Part shown: positions 24,562 through 31,385 of the stretch, piece after piece
How positions within the stretch are numbered: position 1 is the first letter of the stretch
Layout of the letters: the number at the start of each line of letters is the position of its first letter
Origin: Bacillota bacterium
Lineage (GTDB): Bacteria; Bacillota; Dethiobacteria; DTU022; UBA8154
Direction: 5' to 3'
Assembly: GCA_030656575.1 (NCBI GenBank)
Contig: JAUSPO010000158.1
Location: 1-54,385, forward strand
Length of the DNA stretch: 54,385 nucleotides
Notes under the pieces: model-generated
Told to the model about the DNA's origin: nothing
Database searches by the model: none
Seen by the model: the letters and a program-made list of their open reading frames with translations, nothing else
Translations under genes and position numbers: made by a program

Positions 24562-24589
24562 TTGACAATTTACCTCAAGAAGGTATAAT
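24562..24589 (+). promoter_or_regulatory. Sigma-A promoter of yabR
   Basis: Perfect TTGACA (24562-24567), a 16-base spacer, and perfect TATAAT (24584-24589) with an upstream GG. It lies 57 bases before the yabR start and is the strongest promoter match noticed in the window. Confidence 0.88.
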
Positions 24590-24645
24590 CTATCTTTAGA
24601 GTCATTTATTAATTTATTTTTTCATAAGGAGGATATTTTTTTCAT

Positions 24646-25080
24646 ATGCCGTCGATTGAAGTTGGACAAATACTGGAAGGGGTGGTAACGGGGATAACAA
24701 ATTTTGGTGCTTTCATCTTACTACCCAATGGTGAAACAGGCTTGGTGCATATTTCTGAAGTGGCTGATACTTATGTAAAAGATATTAACGACCACTTCAA
24801 AAAAAAGGACAATGTAAAAGTCAAAGTTCTTACAGTAAACGGGGATGGGAAAATAGGGCTTTCCATCAGGCGTGCTTCGGTGGAAGAAAAGAAGGAGCAG
24901 CCTGTAAGAAGGAGTAATCCGAGAAAAAATACCCGTTTTCAGGGAGTGATCGGCGTAACTTTTGAAGATAAGTTGGCCAAGTTCATGAAAGACAGTGATG
25001 AAAAGCAGCAGGACATTAAAAAAAATACGGATTCCAAAAGAGGGGGCAGCAAGAGCTCTTTCCGACAAGGCCTTGAATAG
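24646..25080 (+). CDS. yabR: S1-domain RNA-binding protein YabR
   Basis: 144 residues. Residues 1-75 form one S1/OB-fold RNA-binding domain (VGQILEGVVTGITNFGAFILLPNGETGLVHISEV, then GDGKIGLSIRRA). The rest is a basic, probably disordered tail (KKNTDSKRGGSKSSFR) typical of the YabR/GSP13 group, which associates with ribosomes. It has its own strong promoter and a terminator downstream. AAGGAGG precedes the ATG. Confidence 0.92.
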   Translation: MPSIEVGQILEGVVTGITNFGAFILLPNGETGLVHISEVADTYVKDINDHFKKKDNVKVKVLTVNGDGKIGLSIRRASVEEKKEQPVRRSNPRKNTRFQGVIGVTFEDKLAKFMKDSDEKQQDIKKNTDSKRGGSKSSFRQGLE

Positions 25081-25104
25081 GAATCTTTATAATTTATATG
25101 ATCT

Positions 25105-25127
25105 AAAAGGCACCGTGAGGTGCTTTT
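25105..25127 (+). terminator. Short terminator after yabR
   Basis: AAAAGGCACC and GGTGCTTTT pair with one bulged G around a GTGA loop. It is AT-flanked and only 25 bases past the yabR stop. Confidence 0.6.
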
Positions 25128-25161
25128 CTAAATTCCGGAATAAAAATAGGAGTAATCTGTC

Positions 25162-26061
25162 ATGAAAAAGGTAGGAGTAATTGACCTGGGTAGCAATTCT
25201 ATTCGATTAATTGTTGCAGGGGTTTATGACCAAAGGGTCACAACCCTGCAAAGTGAGTTAATAGAAACAAGGCTGGGTGAAAAGCTGCGTCCGGGAGGAA
25301 ATCTTTTCCCTGCTGCCAGACAGAGGACGCTGGAAGCCTTAATCTGTCTTTTTGAGCGTATGAAAGAAGAAGATGTGAAAGATGGTCTGATCGTGGCAAC
25401 CAGCGCAGTGAGGGAAGCCCGTGACGGAGGTTCTTTTCTTGACGCGGTACGAAAACATTCATTTTTACCTGTGCGCCTGCTTACCCCGGAGGAAGAGGCG
25501 CATTATGGTTTTCTGGGGGCCCGGGAAGCTCTAAGGAATAACGGTTTTTTGGATGAGGACTTAATAGTCCTGGATTTGGGAGGAAGAAGCAGTGAACTCT
25601 CCTGGGAAAAGAGGGGGCATTTCTCCTACAAAAGCTTTTCTTTTGGGGCTGTCAGCCTGCAGGAACAATTTCTTGGAGAAGGCGAAACAGCGGATTTACT
25701 TAAGGCCAGGATAATCAGCGAATTGGGTGATGCTTCATTCCTCTATAAAAAAGAATTAGTCGGGCTGGGAGGTACGGTAACAACGCTTGCTGCTCTTGCC
25801 CTCAAGCTCGAGCATTATGAGCCGGGACCGGTACATGGCTATCTCTTACACAAAGAGGAGATCAAAAAGTGGGAAGAAATCTTCGCCGGGAGTTCACCCA
25901 AGGAGCGAAGGAAACTGCTGCCCTTTGCGCCTCAGAGGGCAGATATAATAATAGCTGGCACGTCGGCACTTTTGGCAATAATGGAATACATAAAAAAAGA
26001 GTCCCTCACCGTCTCAGAAGGAGGTTTAATATGGGGTGTAATCCGACATAATTTCCTTTAG
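25162..26061 (+). CDS. ppx: Ppx/GppA phosphatase
   Basis: 299 residues, one ASKHA-fold domain. Phosphate 1 loop: VIDLGSNSIRLIV at the N-terminus. Phosphate 2: IVLDLGGRSSELSW. A third conserved loop: VGLGGTVTTLAAL. These proteins hydrolyse polyphosphate or the 5' phosphate of pppGpp. At 300 residues it is the short, single-unit form without the C-terminal HD domain, which is usual in Firmicutes. AGGAG precedes the ATG by 9 bases. It is flanked by yabR and by the kinase gene. Confidence 0.93.
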   Translation: MKKVGVIDLGSNSIRLIVAGVYDQRVTTLQSELIETRLGEKLRPGGNLFPAARQRTLEALICLFERMKEEDVKDGLIVATSAVREARDGGSFLDAVRKHSFLPVRLLTPEEEAHYGFLGAREALRNNGFLDEDLIVLDLGGRSSELSWEKRGHFSYKSFSFGAVSLQEQFLGEGETADLLKARIISELGDASFLYKKELVGLGGTVTTLAALALKLEHYEPGPVHGYLLHKEEIKKWEEIFAGSSPKERRKLLPFAPQRADIIIAGTSALLAIMEYIKKESLTVSEGGLIWGVIRHNFL

Positions 26062-26200
26062 TTAGCTTTTTTTAACATTTTTTAAACTATTCTCTTGTTT
26101 TTTTAAAAAAACTATGTTATGCTAAATTGTGTAAATATTCTCTTTTTTTTTATGTACATCAGCTGCCTGCCAACCATTATAAAAGGGAAGGTGGTTCTTA

Positions 26201-26320
26201 TTGGCTGAAATATTTGCTACCGAAAATAGTTTTATCCTGCGTTTTAAGGCTAACTTCGGCTCTCCCCGTCTTAATGGTAAAATGAGAGGACTCTTTTCCC
26301 GGGAAAGAGAAGAACTATAA
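26201..26320 (+). CDS. Small ORF (39 codons) coupled to the histidine kinase
   Basis: TTG start at 26201, preceded by AAGGGAAGGTGG at a normal distance. The product is a basic peptide (MAEIFATENSFILRFKAN, then FGSPRLNGKMRGLFSREREEL). Its TAA stop overlaps the kinase ATG (TAATG), so the two would be translationally coupled. No family is recognised. The good ribosome site and exact coupling argue for a real gene or a leader peptide; shortness and lack of known homologues argue for caution. Confidence 0.5.
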   Translation: MAEIFATENSFILRFKANFGSPRLNGKMRGLFSREREEL

Positions 26321-28305
26321 TGAACAGAATTATTTTATCTCCCAGGTGGCTGGAGTTTCAGGCTTCTCTCGCCCGGCTCTTGAAGATGACGATTGCCGTA
26401 ATCGATCCCGGAGGAAAGATGGTTGCTTTATTTAACGCTTTTCCTCTTTTTTTTAAACTTGACCGGTATCCCGAGCTTTTTAGTGAGTATAACAAATTTT
26501 TTGAGACAATTATGAAGTCAGACGGGACGGATCTACAAATTCTGGAAGATCCGCTGGGAATTCCAATCGCCGTAATAAAAATAGATGGGTCTTTCTCTCT
26601 GATCCTGGCGGGCGGCTTTGAAAAAGGTAATCCCGATTCCCGTTTAAATTTCCAGACCTGCCTGCAGGAATATGGAGTAACAGACGAGCTGCCGGCAGTG
26701 GTCAGAACTATCTCCCGGGATGATCTGAAGGAAAAGGCAAAGAGTGTGGATCTGCTCTACCGCAGGATGTTAAATTCCTTGAAGGAGACTACGGAGAGGG
26801 AGCGGGTAATGCTCTTATCTCTTGAGGAGATTAACAGGCTCATGGTTTATTCCCTCTGCCTTGATCATTTCGACCTGCGTCGGATCCTTAATTTCCTGGC
26901 GAGTTCCCTGAGTATTCTTTCCGAAGCAGAAGGGGCCTGGGTTTTTTCATCTAACAGTTCCGGTGAAACAACAACTGTTTCAGTGGGGGAGAAAAAGGGG
27001 TTCTTGCTTCAATTGGAACATGAATGGCTTGCTCTTGTAAGCCGTGGGGAAAAAAATGAAATTTCCCTCGGGCACCTTCAAAAGGATAGAGGAACCGGGG
27101 ATATAATAAAGGAATTAATCCTGCGCAGGGGCAAGTCACTGGCAAGCCTGGGAATGATTAACCCCCAAAAAGTTGATGTGAAAATGCTGTTATCATCCCT
27201 GGCCAAACATGCCCTTACAGCCGTGGCGATCTCTTACTATTATAAAATGCTCCAGCAGCAGGTAGATAAGCTCCTTAGCACTATTGGTTACGGTATTATT
27301 ATCATCGATAAAGAAGGTAGTGCTGTGATTGCAAACCGCTCAGCTCTGGATATCCTTGCCGCGAAACAGATTACTTTATCTCTGGGAGAGGATTTCGAAG
27401 GCCAGGGCTTAGGCAGTTTTATAGAGACGGCTGTCCGCAGTGTTATTAAAAATGGGGATGCTTTTTTTCAGAAACGTTTGGTTTTGGGGGAAGGAGAAGG
27501 GCTTATTCATTTAAGCTGGGATCTTATCCCTCTTCTACAGGAAGATGTTATCAGTGGTGCCATTTTGATTTTTGAGGATGTAACAGAAACCGTCAACATG
27601 CAGGGACATAAGGAGGACTGGGAGAGGCTGGCCACTGCGGGGGAGGTGGCAGCCGGACTTGCTCATGAAATCCGCAATCCCATGGCTACAGCGGGGGCGG
27701 CTATCCAGCTCCTGAAGATCGTTAATGACGAAGGCAGGCGGAAAGAGCTGTTGAAAAAGATAAGCGGAGAACTGCACCGCATGAATAATATTCTTACCGA
27801 TTTTCTAAACCTGAGCAAACCGAAGGGGAAAATGATTCTCAAACCTGTTCAATTGCACAGGGTTGTTGAAGAACTGGAGTTCCTTCTGGAGAGCGAAGCA
27901 CATTTGAATAATGTTGAACTGATTGCTGAATGCTCCATAACTGAGGGCTTTCCCCCCGTTATCGGGGATTCAAACGGTCTGAAGCAGGTAATCTTAAACA
28001 TTGCCAAAAATGCAATTGAAGCCGTATCGCCGAAAGGCGGCCGGATTGAAATTTCTCTGCACCGGGACGATAAAAATGCCTGGGTTTCTTTCAGGGATAA
28101 TGGTGCTGGTATTCCCAGGGAACACCTGCAGAGCATCCTGAAGCCTTTTTTTACCACAAAAACCGGGGGCACCGGCCTGGGCCTTGCTATATCTTCAGCG
28201 ATTGTTGAGAGAATGGGAGGTAAACTGCACATCGAAAGCGAATTGGGCCAGGGGACCACTGTCAACGTCATCCTCCCCATCGAAGGACTTGGGGACATTC
28301 CCTAA
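26320..28305 (+). CDS. Cytosolic sensor histidine kinase, PAS-containing, sporulation-kinase type
   Basis: 661 residues without membrane segments. Order: residues 1-120 an N-terminal sensor region (TIAVIDPGGKMVALFN), perhaps PocR-like; about 150-320 a GAF-like region (LFNFLASSLSILSEAEGAW); about 325-425 a PAS domain (LLSTIGYGIIIIDKEGSAVIANRSALDIL); then the H-box GLAHEIRNPMATAG with the phosphorylated His at 449; and a HATPase domain with N-box NIAKNAIEA, G1 DNGAGIP and G2 GGTGLGLAIS. This lay-out is like KinA/KinE-type kinases feeding Spo0F/Spo0A. No response regulator is adjacent, also as in sporulation kinases. The role in sporulation is inference; the kinase call is firm. Confidence 0.9.
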   Translation: MNRIILSPRWLEFQASLARLLKMTIAVIDPGGKMVALFNAFPLFFKLDRYPELFSEYNKFFETIMKSDGTDLQILEDPLGIPIAVIKIDGSFSLILAGGFEKGNPDSRLNFQTCLQEYGVTDELPAVVRTISRDDLKEKAKSVDLLYRRMLNSLKETTERERVMLLSLEEINRLMVYSLCLDHFDLRRILNFLASSLSILSEAEGAWVFSSNSSGETTTVSVGEKKGFLLQLEHEWLALVSRGEKNEISLGHLQKDRGTGDIIKELILRRGKSLASLGMINPQKVDVKMLLSSLAKHALTAVAISYYYKMLQQQVDKLLSTIGYGIIIIDKEGSAVIANRSALDILAAKQITLSLGEDFEGQGLGSFIETAVRSVIKNGDAFFQKRLVLGEGEGLIHLSWDLIPLLQEDVISGAILIFEDVTETVNMQGHKEDWERLATAGEVAAGLAHEIRNPMATAGAAIQLLKIVNDEGRRKELLKKISGELHRMNNILTDFLNLSKPKGKMILKPVQLHRVVEELEFLLESEAHLNNVELIAECSITEGFPPVIGDSNGLKQVILNIAKNAIEAVSPKGGRIEISLHRDDKNAWVSFRDNGAGIPREHLQSILKPFFTTKTGGTGLGLAISSAIVERMGGKLHIESELGQGTTVNVILPIEGLGDIP

Positions 28306-28349
28306 AGGTTCCCGAGGGACAGTGCAACAAGATAAATTTTTTCCCTGAG

Positions 28350-28372
28350 CGACCTCTAAAAGGTCGTTTTTT
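28350..28372 (+). terminator. Terminator of the kinase gene
   Basis: CGACCT (28350-28355) and AGGTCG (28361-28366) with a CTAAA loop and a run of six T. It separates the kinase from feoB. Confidence 0.85.
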
Positions 28373-28422
28373 ATATTTAAGCCGCTCCCCTCTAGCATAT
28401 ATATCTATGGGAGTGGGTTAAA

Positions 28423-30183
28423 ATGGACGCTTTAAACCACAAAAAAGTATTGCTGTTAGGCTTTCCCAATGTGGGGAAAAGCCTTTTGTTCCATCATTTA
28501 ACCGGGGCCTATGTAATAGTATCCAATTATCCTGGAACAACCGTTGAGGTTACGAGAGGAAAAGGGAAAATCGGATACAGAGATGTGGAAATAATTGATA
28601 CACCGGGTATCTATTCTTTACAGGGGAGAAGTCAGGACGAAAAAGTTACCATGAAAGTGCTATCAGAGGAAAAGCCCCATCTAATCCTTTTTGTTGCGGA
28701 AACAGCCGCACTGCCCAGAACTTTTGACCTGCTGCGGCAGTTGAAGGATTACAGGACCCCTTCGATTTTGGTTTTAAATATGATTGATGAGGCAGAAAGA
28801 AGGGGAATTTCCATAAATGAGAAAGTCCTGGAAAAAGAACTGCAAATTCCCGTAGTTCCAACCATAAGCACTCAGAAAGTTGGGATTCGAGAGCTAAAAA
28901 AGAAGATGGAAACCCTTTTGTTTCCTTCATTTTCATTGGACGCGCTCCATGATACTTCCCGCAAAAAAGAAAAACCTCTCCTTCAGAGACAGCCTGCAAA
29001 CTGCTCAGAAAAAGGTTTCCACAGCAGTTTTGAGGTGACAGACCCGTTTTCAATAAAAAACAGTGGTTACAGGCTTCATCATCTGCTAATTAACCCATGG
29101 ATTGGTTATCCTTTGGTTTTTCTTCTTCTTTTTTTCTGTTTCTATCTTTTTTTAGGAGTTTTGGGAGCTGGAACGATAGTAAGTTTTCTGGAGAAAAGGG
29201 TTTTTACTGAAATTGTTATCCCTTACTGCCGCATTTTCGTTGAAAAATATCTGGGATCTTTATACTTAAGAGAATACCTTTTTGGTGATTATGGCCTTAT
29301 TACCATGGGCCTTCGTTATTCTCTTGCCATTGTCTTACCTATAGTAGGTATCTTTTTTCTCTTCTTTGCTCTGCTGGAAGACTGTGGCTATTTACCACGC
29401 CTTTCCTATCTTCTGCACAGGCCTTTGCGTTATCTTGGGCTTGACGGTCGGGGCGCTGTTCCTCTTGTAATGGGTTTTGGCTGCGGCACAATGGCTGTGC
29501 TGGTTACAAGACTGTTAGAAACCCGCCGGGAAAGGTTTTTGGCTACATTTTTGCTTTCCCTTGGGATTCCCTGCTCTGCCCAACTGGGTTTACTTGTGGC
29601 TATATTGGCGCCATACCCACGCTTGCTCTTAATCTGGGGGTTTACCTGGGGCATACTCTTTATAACTTCGGGTCTCTTGTTAAACCGCTTATATCCGGGA
29701 GAAAAAGGTTACTCCTGTATTGAGTTTCCTCCACTGAGAGTTCCCCGGTTTTCGGCTGTTTTACAAAAAACAGGAGCAAGAATCTTATGGTATCTGAGGG
29801 AAGTAGTTCCATTTTTTTTACTCATCAGTGTTGCCCTCCAGGCTTTGGTGATCAAGGGTTATTGGGGTTCCATTGAGAATTTTTTTTCTCCTCTTTTTTT
29901 AAGTATGGGTCTGCCCCGTGAGACAGTCAGTGTTTTTCTTGTTGGTTTTTTGAGAAGGGATTATGCAGCAGCAGGGCTATATGATCTTATGCAGCAGGGT
30001 ATTCTGGCGCCGGCATCGGCTCTCATCGGAGCCACCGTTCTTTCTCTTTTCTTTCCCTGCATCGCACAGCTTATCATTATCTTTAAAGAACGGGGAACTG
30101 CAGAAAGTCTCTTCATTCTTCTGCTCATAGCAATAATCACCTACGGAATCGGAACCATAATGCACACCATCCTCTTTCTCTGA
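28423..30183 (+). CDS. feoB: Ferrous iron transporter FeoB
   Basis: 586 residues. The N-terminal G domain has G1 GFPNVGKS (14-21), the switch TT in YPGTTVEVTRG, G3 DTPG and G4 NMID. The membrane part starts near residue 222 with the helix PLVFLLLFFCFYLFLGVL. It includes the two Cys-containing gate regions GFGCGTMAVLVTR and LSLGIPCSAQLGLL, and ends in hydrophobic helices. It imports Fe2+ in a GTP-dependent way, which suits an anaerobe. It is a compact form with a short linker after the G domain. feoA normally precedes feoB or is fused; here it follows, across a 456-base repeat cluster. Confidence 0.95.
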   Translation: MDALNHKKVLLLGFPNVGKSLLFHHLTGAYVIVSNYPGTTVEVTRGKGKIGYRDVEIIDTPGIYSLQGRSQDEKVTMKVLSEEKPHLILFVAETAALPRTFDLLRQLKDYRTPSILVLNMIDEAERRGISINEKVLEKELQIPVVPTISTQKVGIRELKKKMETLLFPSFSLDALHDTSRKKEKPLLQRQPANCSEKGFHSSFEVTDPFSIKNSGYRLHHLLINPWIGYPLVFLLLFFCFYLFLGVLGAGTIVSFLEKRVFTEIVIPYCRIFVEKYLGSLYLREYLFGDYGLITMGLRYSLAIVLPIVGIFFLFFALLEDCGYLPRLSYLLHRPLRYLGLDGRGAVPLVMGFGCGTMAVLVTRLLETRRERFLATFLLSLGIPCSAQLGLLVAILAPYPRLLLIWGFTWGILFITSGLLLNRLYPGEKGYSCIEFPPLRVPRFSAVLQKTGARILWYLREVVPFFLLISVALQALVIKGYWGSIENFFSPLFLSMGLPRETVSVFLVGFLRRDYAAAGLYDLMQQGILAPASALIGATVLSLFFPCIAQLIIIFKERGTAESLFILLLIAIITYGIGTIMHTILFL

Positions 30184-30189
30184 GCCAGA

Positions 30190-30620
30190 CCCCTGCCTTC
30201 GTGGTTCCCAGACAGAATAACCGACCCTGTGTCTGTGTTTCTATAAGCAGACCCCGTCTTTGTGGTTCACAGACAAAAGAACCGTCCCCCTGTCTTTAAA
30301 AGAACCGTCCCCCTGTCTTTACGATGGTGAATGCCAGACAAAAGAATGTCTTTGGTGGGAACTGTCCCCCTGTCTTTCGTGCTTTCCCGTTAGACAGAAG
30401 AACCGTCCCCATGTCTTTCCGAGAGAGGCAGAGAGAATGGGGAGAGACTTGGGGACGGTTCGAGTGTCCTCGCAGCGCAGCGAAGAGCCGAAGGGCCGAA
30501 GGACCAAGGGCAGACGATGGAACTGTCCCCAAGTCTCGGGTGGTGTGTTGCCAACCGATGGTGGGTTCTTAGACAGAAGAACCGTCCCCCTGTCTCGAGA
30601 AAAGAACCGTCCCCCTGTCT
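30190..30620. repeat. Dispersed GGGGACGGTTC repeat cluster, copy C, between feoB and feoA
   Basis: The whole interval from feoB to the feoA ribosome site is built of this repeat. Short units start AGACA, have the core GAACCGTCCCC and end TGTCT (for example 30270-30295, 30393-30416, 30570-30595), with partial units at 30303, 30360 and 30604. One large hairpin has arms GAGACTTGGGGACGGTTC (30444-30461) and GAACTGTCCCCAAGTCTC (30520-30537), one mismatch, enclosing a GC-rich loop. At least seven CCGTCCCC-like cores are present. Long reading frames here are artefacts of repeat composition, not genes. Confidence 0.88.
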
Positions 30621-30639
30621 CGAAAGGAGGTTGTGGAAG

Positions 30640-30921
30640 TTGAATCATTCATCTTTATCTAAGGTTGGTTACAGGAAAACTTTTTCCGGGGTTGTATCTC
30701 TTTCTTCCCTAAAAGCGGGAGAGTCTGGAGTGATAAAATCCCTGAGCCTGGAAGATTCCCTGCAGCTTGAGAGATTAAAATCTCTGGGTTTAGTCTCTGG
30801 AGCCAGGTTATTCATAGAAAGGGATTTCCCCGTTTTGTCGGTGAGGCTAGAATTCTCACATATTTTTATGGATAAAGAGCTTGCTGAAAAGATTTTTGTC
30901 TTCCCTTTTCGACAGCATTAA
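30640..30921 (+). CDS. feoA: FeoA-family protein
   Basis: 93 residues from TTG 30640, fixed by AAAGGAGG at 30623-30630. Further upstream in-frame codons lie inside the repeat and are not used. It is an SH3-like FeoA domain: SLSSLKAGESGVIKSLSL, then LERLKSLGLVSGARLFIERDFPVLSVRLE, ending ELAEKIFVFP. FeoA is a small cytosolic partner of FeoB. Its place after feoB, separated by repeats, suggests an operon that was interrupted or rearranged, and the two may now be transcribed separately. Confidence 0.87.
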   Translation: MNHSSLSKVGYRKTFSGVVSLSSLKAGESGVIKSLSLEDSLQLERLKSLGLVSGARLFIERDFPVLSVRLEFSHIFMDKELAEKIFVFPFRQH

Positions 30922-31001
30922 AGGGAAGACAACTCTGTTTTAACGATTTTAAGGATGGTAATTTTTTGTTTTTACAGTAAAACACAAGTAATAAGTTACC
31001 T

Positions 31002-31056
31002 TTTGTCATAAATTCTCAATATTTAAAAATTTCTTTGACCTCCCTTTTATGACAAA
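31002..31056. repeat. 11-bp inverted repeat upstream of spoIIE
   Basis: TTTGTCATAAA (31002-31012) and its exact reverse complement TTTATGACAAA (31046-31056), 33 bases apart. Each arm resembles a Spo0A box (TTTGTCAAA type) with one extra T. The right arm overlaps the putative -35 element at 31049. Confidence 0.65.
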
Positions 31057-31081
31057 TATTTCCTGCACCACCAGTTATAAT
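31049..31081 (+). promoter_or_regulatory. Candidate spoIIE promoter with 21-base spacing
   Basis: ATGACA (31049-31054) and a perfect TATAAT (31076-31081) are 21 bases apart. Spo0A-activated sigma-A promoters such as Bacillus spoIIG and spoIIE have this abnormal 21-22-base spacing, with 0A boxes over the -35. A further TGTCGAA box on the minus strand is at 30906-30914, at the end of feoA. The promoter would leave a 300-base leader containing repeat copy D. Confidence 0.45.
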
Positions 31082-31139
31082 AACTATAAGTAAATACTGA
31101 CTACCACTACTGCGAAAATTAGCAATGAGCAGTGAACGG

Positions 31140-31345
31140 TGCTATAGGAACGGGAATAGGTAAGGGGACACACCTTTTTTTTGAAGAATGTCCCCTACTT
31201 CAGAAGTGCAGACAAAACGTGGTGGGTGTGGAAAGATACGATGGTGGGCTTCAGACAGGAGAACCGTCCCCTTGTCTTTCCCTTGTCTTTTTTTTCCCTT
31301 GTCTTTGGGAGGCGCGGGGAAGAGGATGGAACCGTTTTAGTTGTT
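31140..31345. repeat. Dispersed GGGGACGG/CCGTCCCC repeat, copy D, in the spoIIE leader
   Basis: First part ACGGGAATAGGTAAGGGGACACACC (31150-31174) resembles the start of copy A. A unit with AGACAGGAGAACCGTCCCC then TTGTCTTT follows at 31253-31280, then CCCTTGTCTTT twice more in tandem, and GAGGATGGAACCG at 31321-31333. The last copies are degraded. No gene is seen between feoA and spoIIE (30922-31385). Confidence 0.75.
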
Positions 31346-31385
31346 AAGCGATGGTGTATGTATTTCATAAAGGGAGGTTTCGCTC

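Noticed and set aside
30190-30620. Possible CRISPR array
   Set aside because: Units are themselves palindromic, irregularly spaced, of differing length and in both orientations, with no uniform spacers and no cas genes in the window.
30260-30648. Several overlapping frames on both strands reading like RTVPLS / GTVLLS / NRPPVS
   Set aside because: All lie in the GAACCGTCCCC repeat cluster. Their amino-acid pattern is the translation of the repeat, with no ribosome sites or domain signs.
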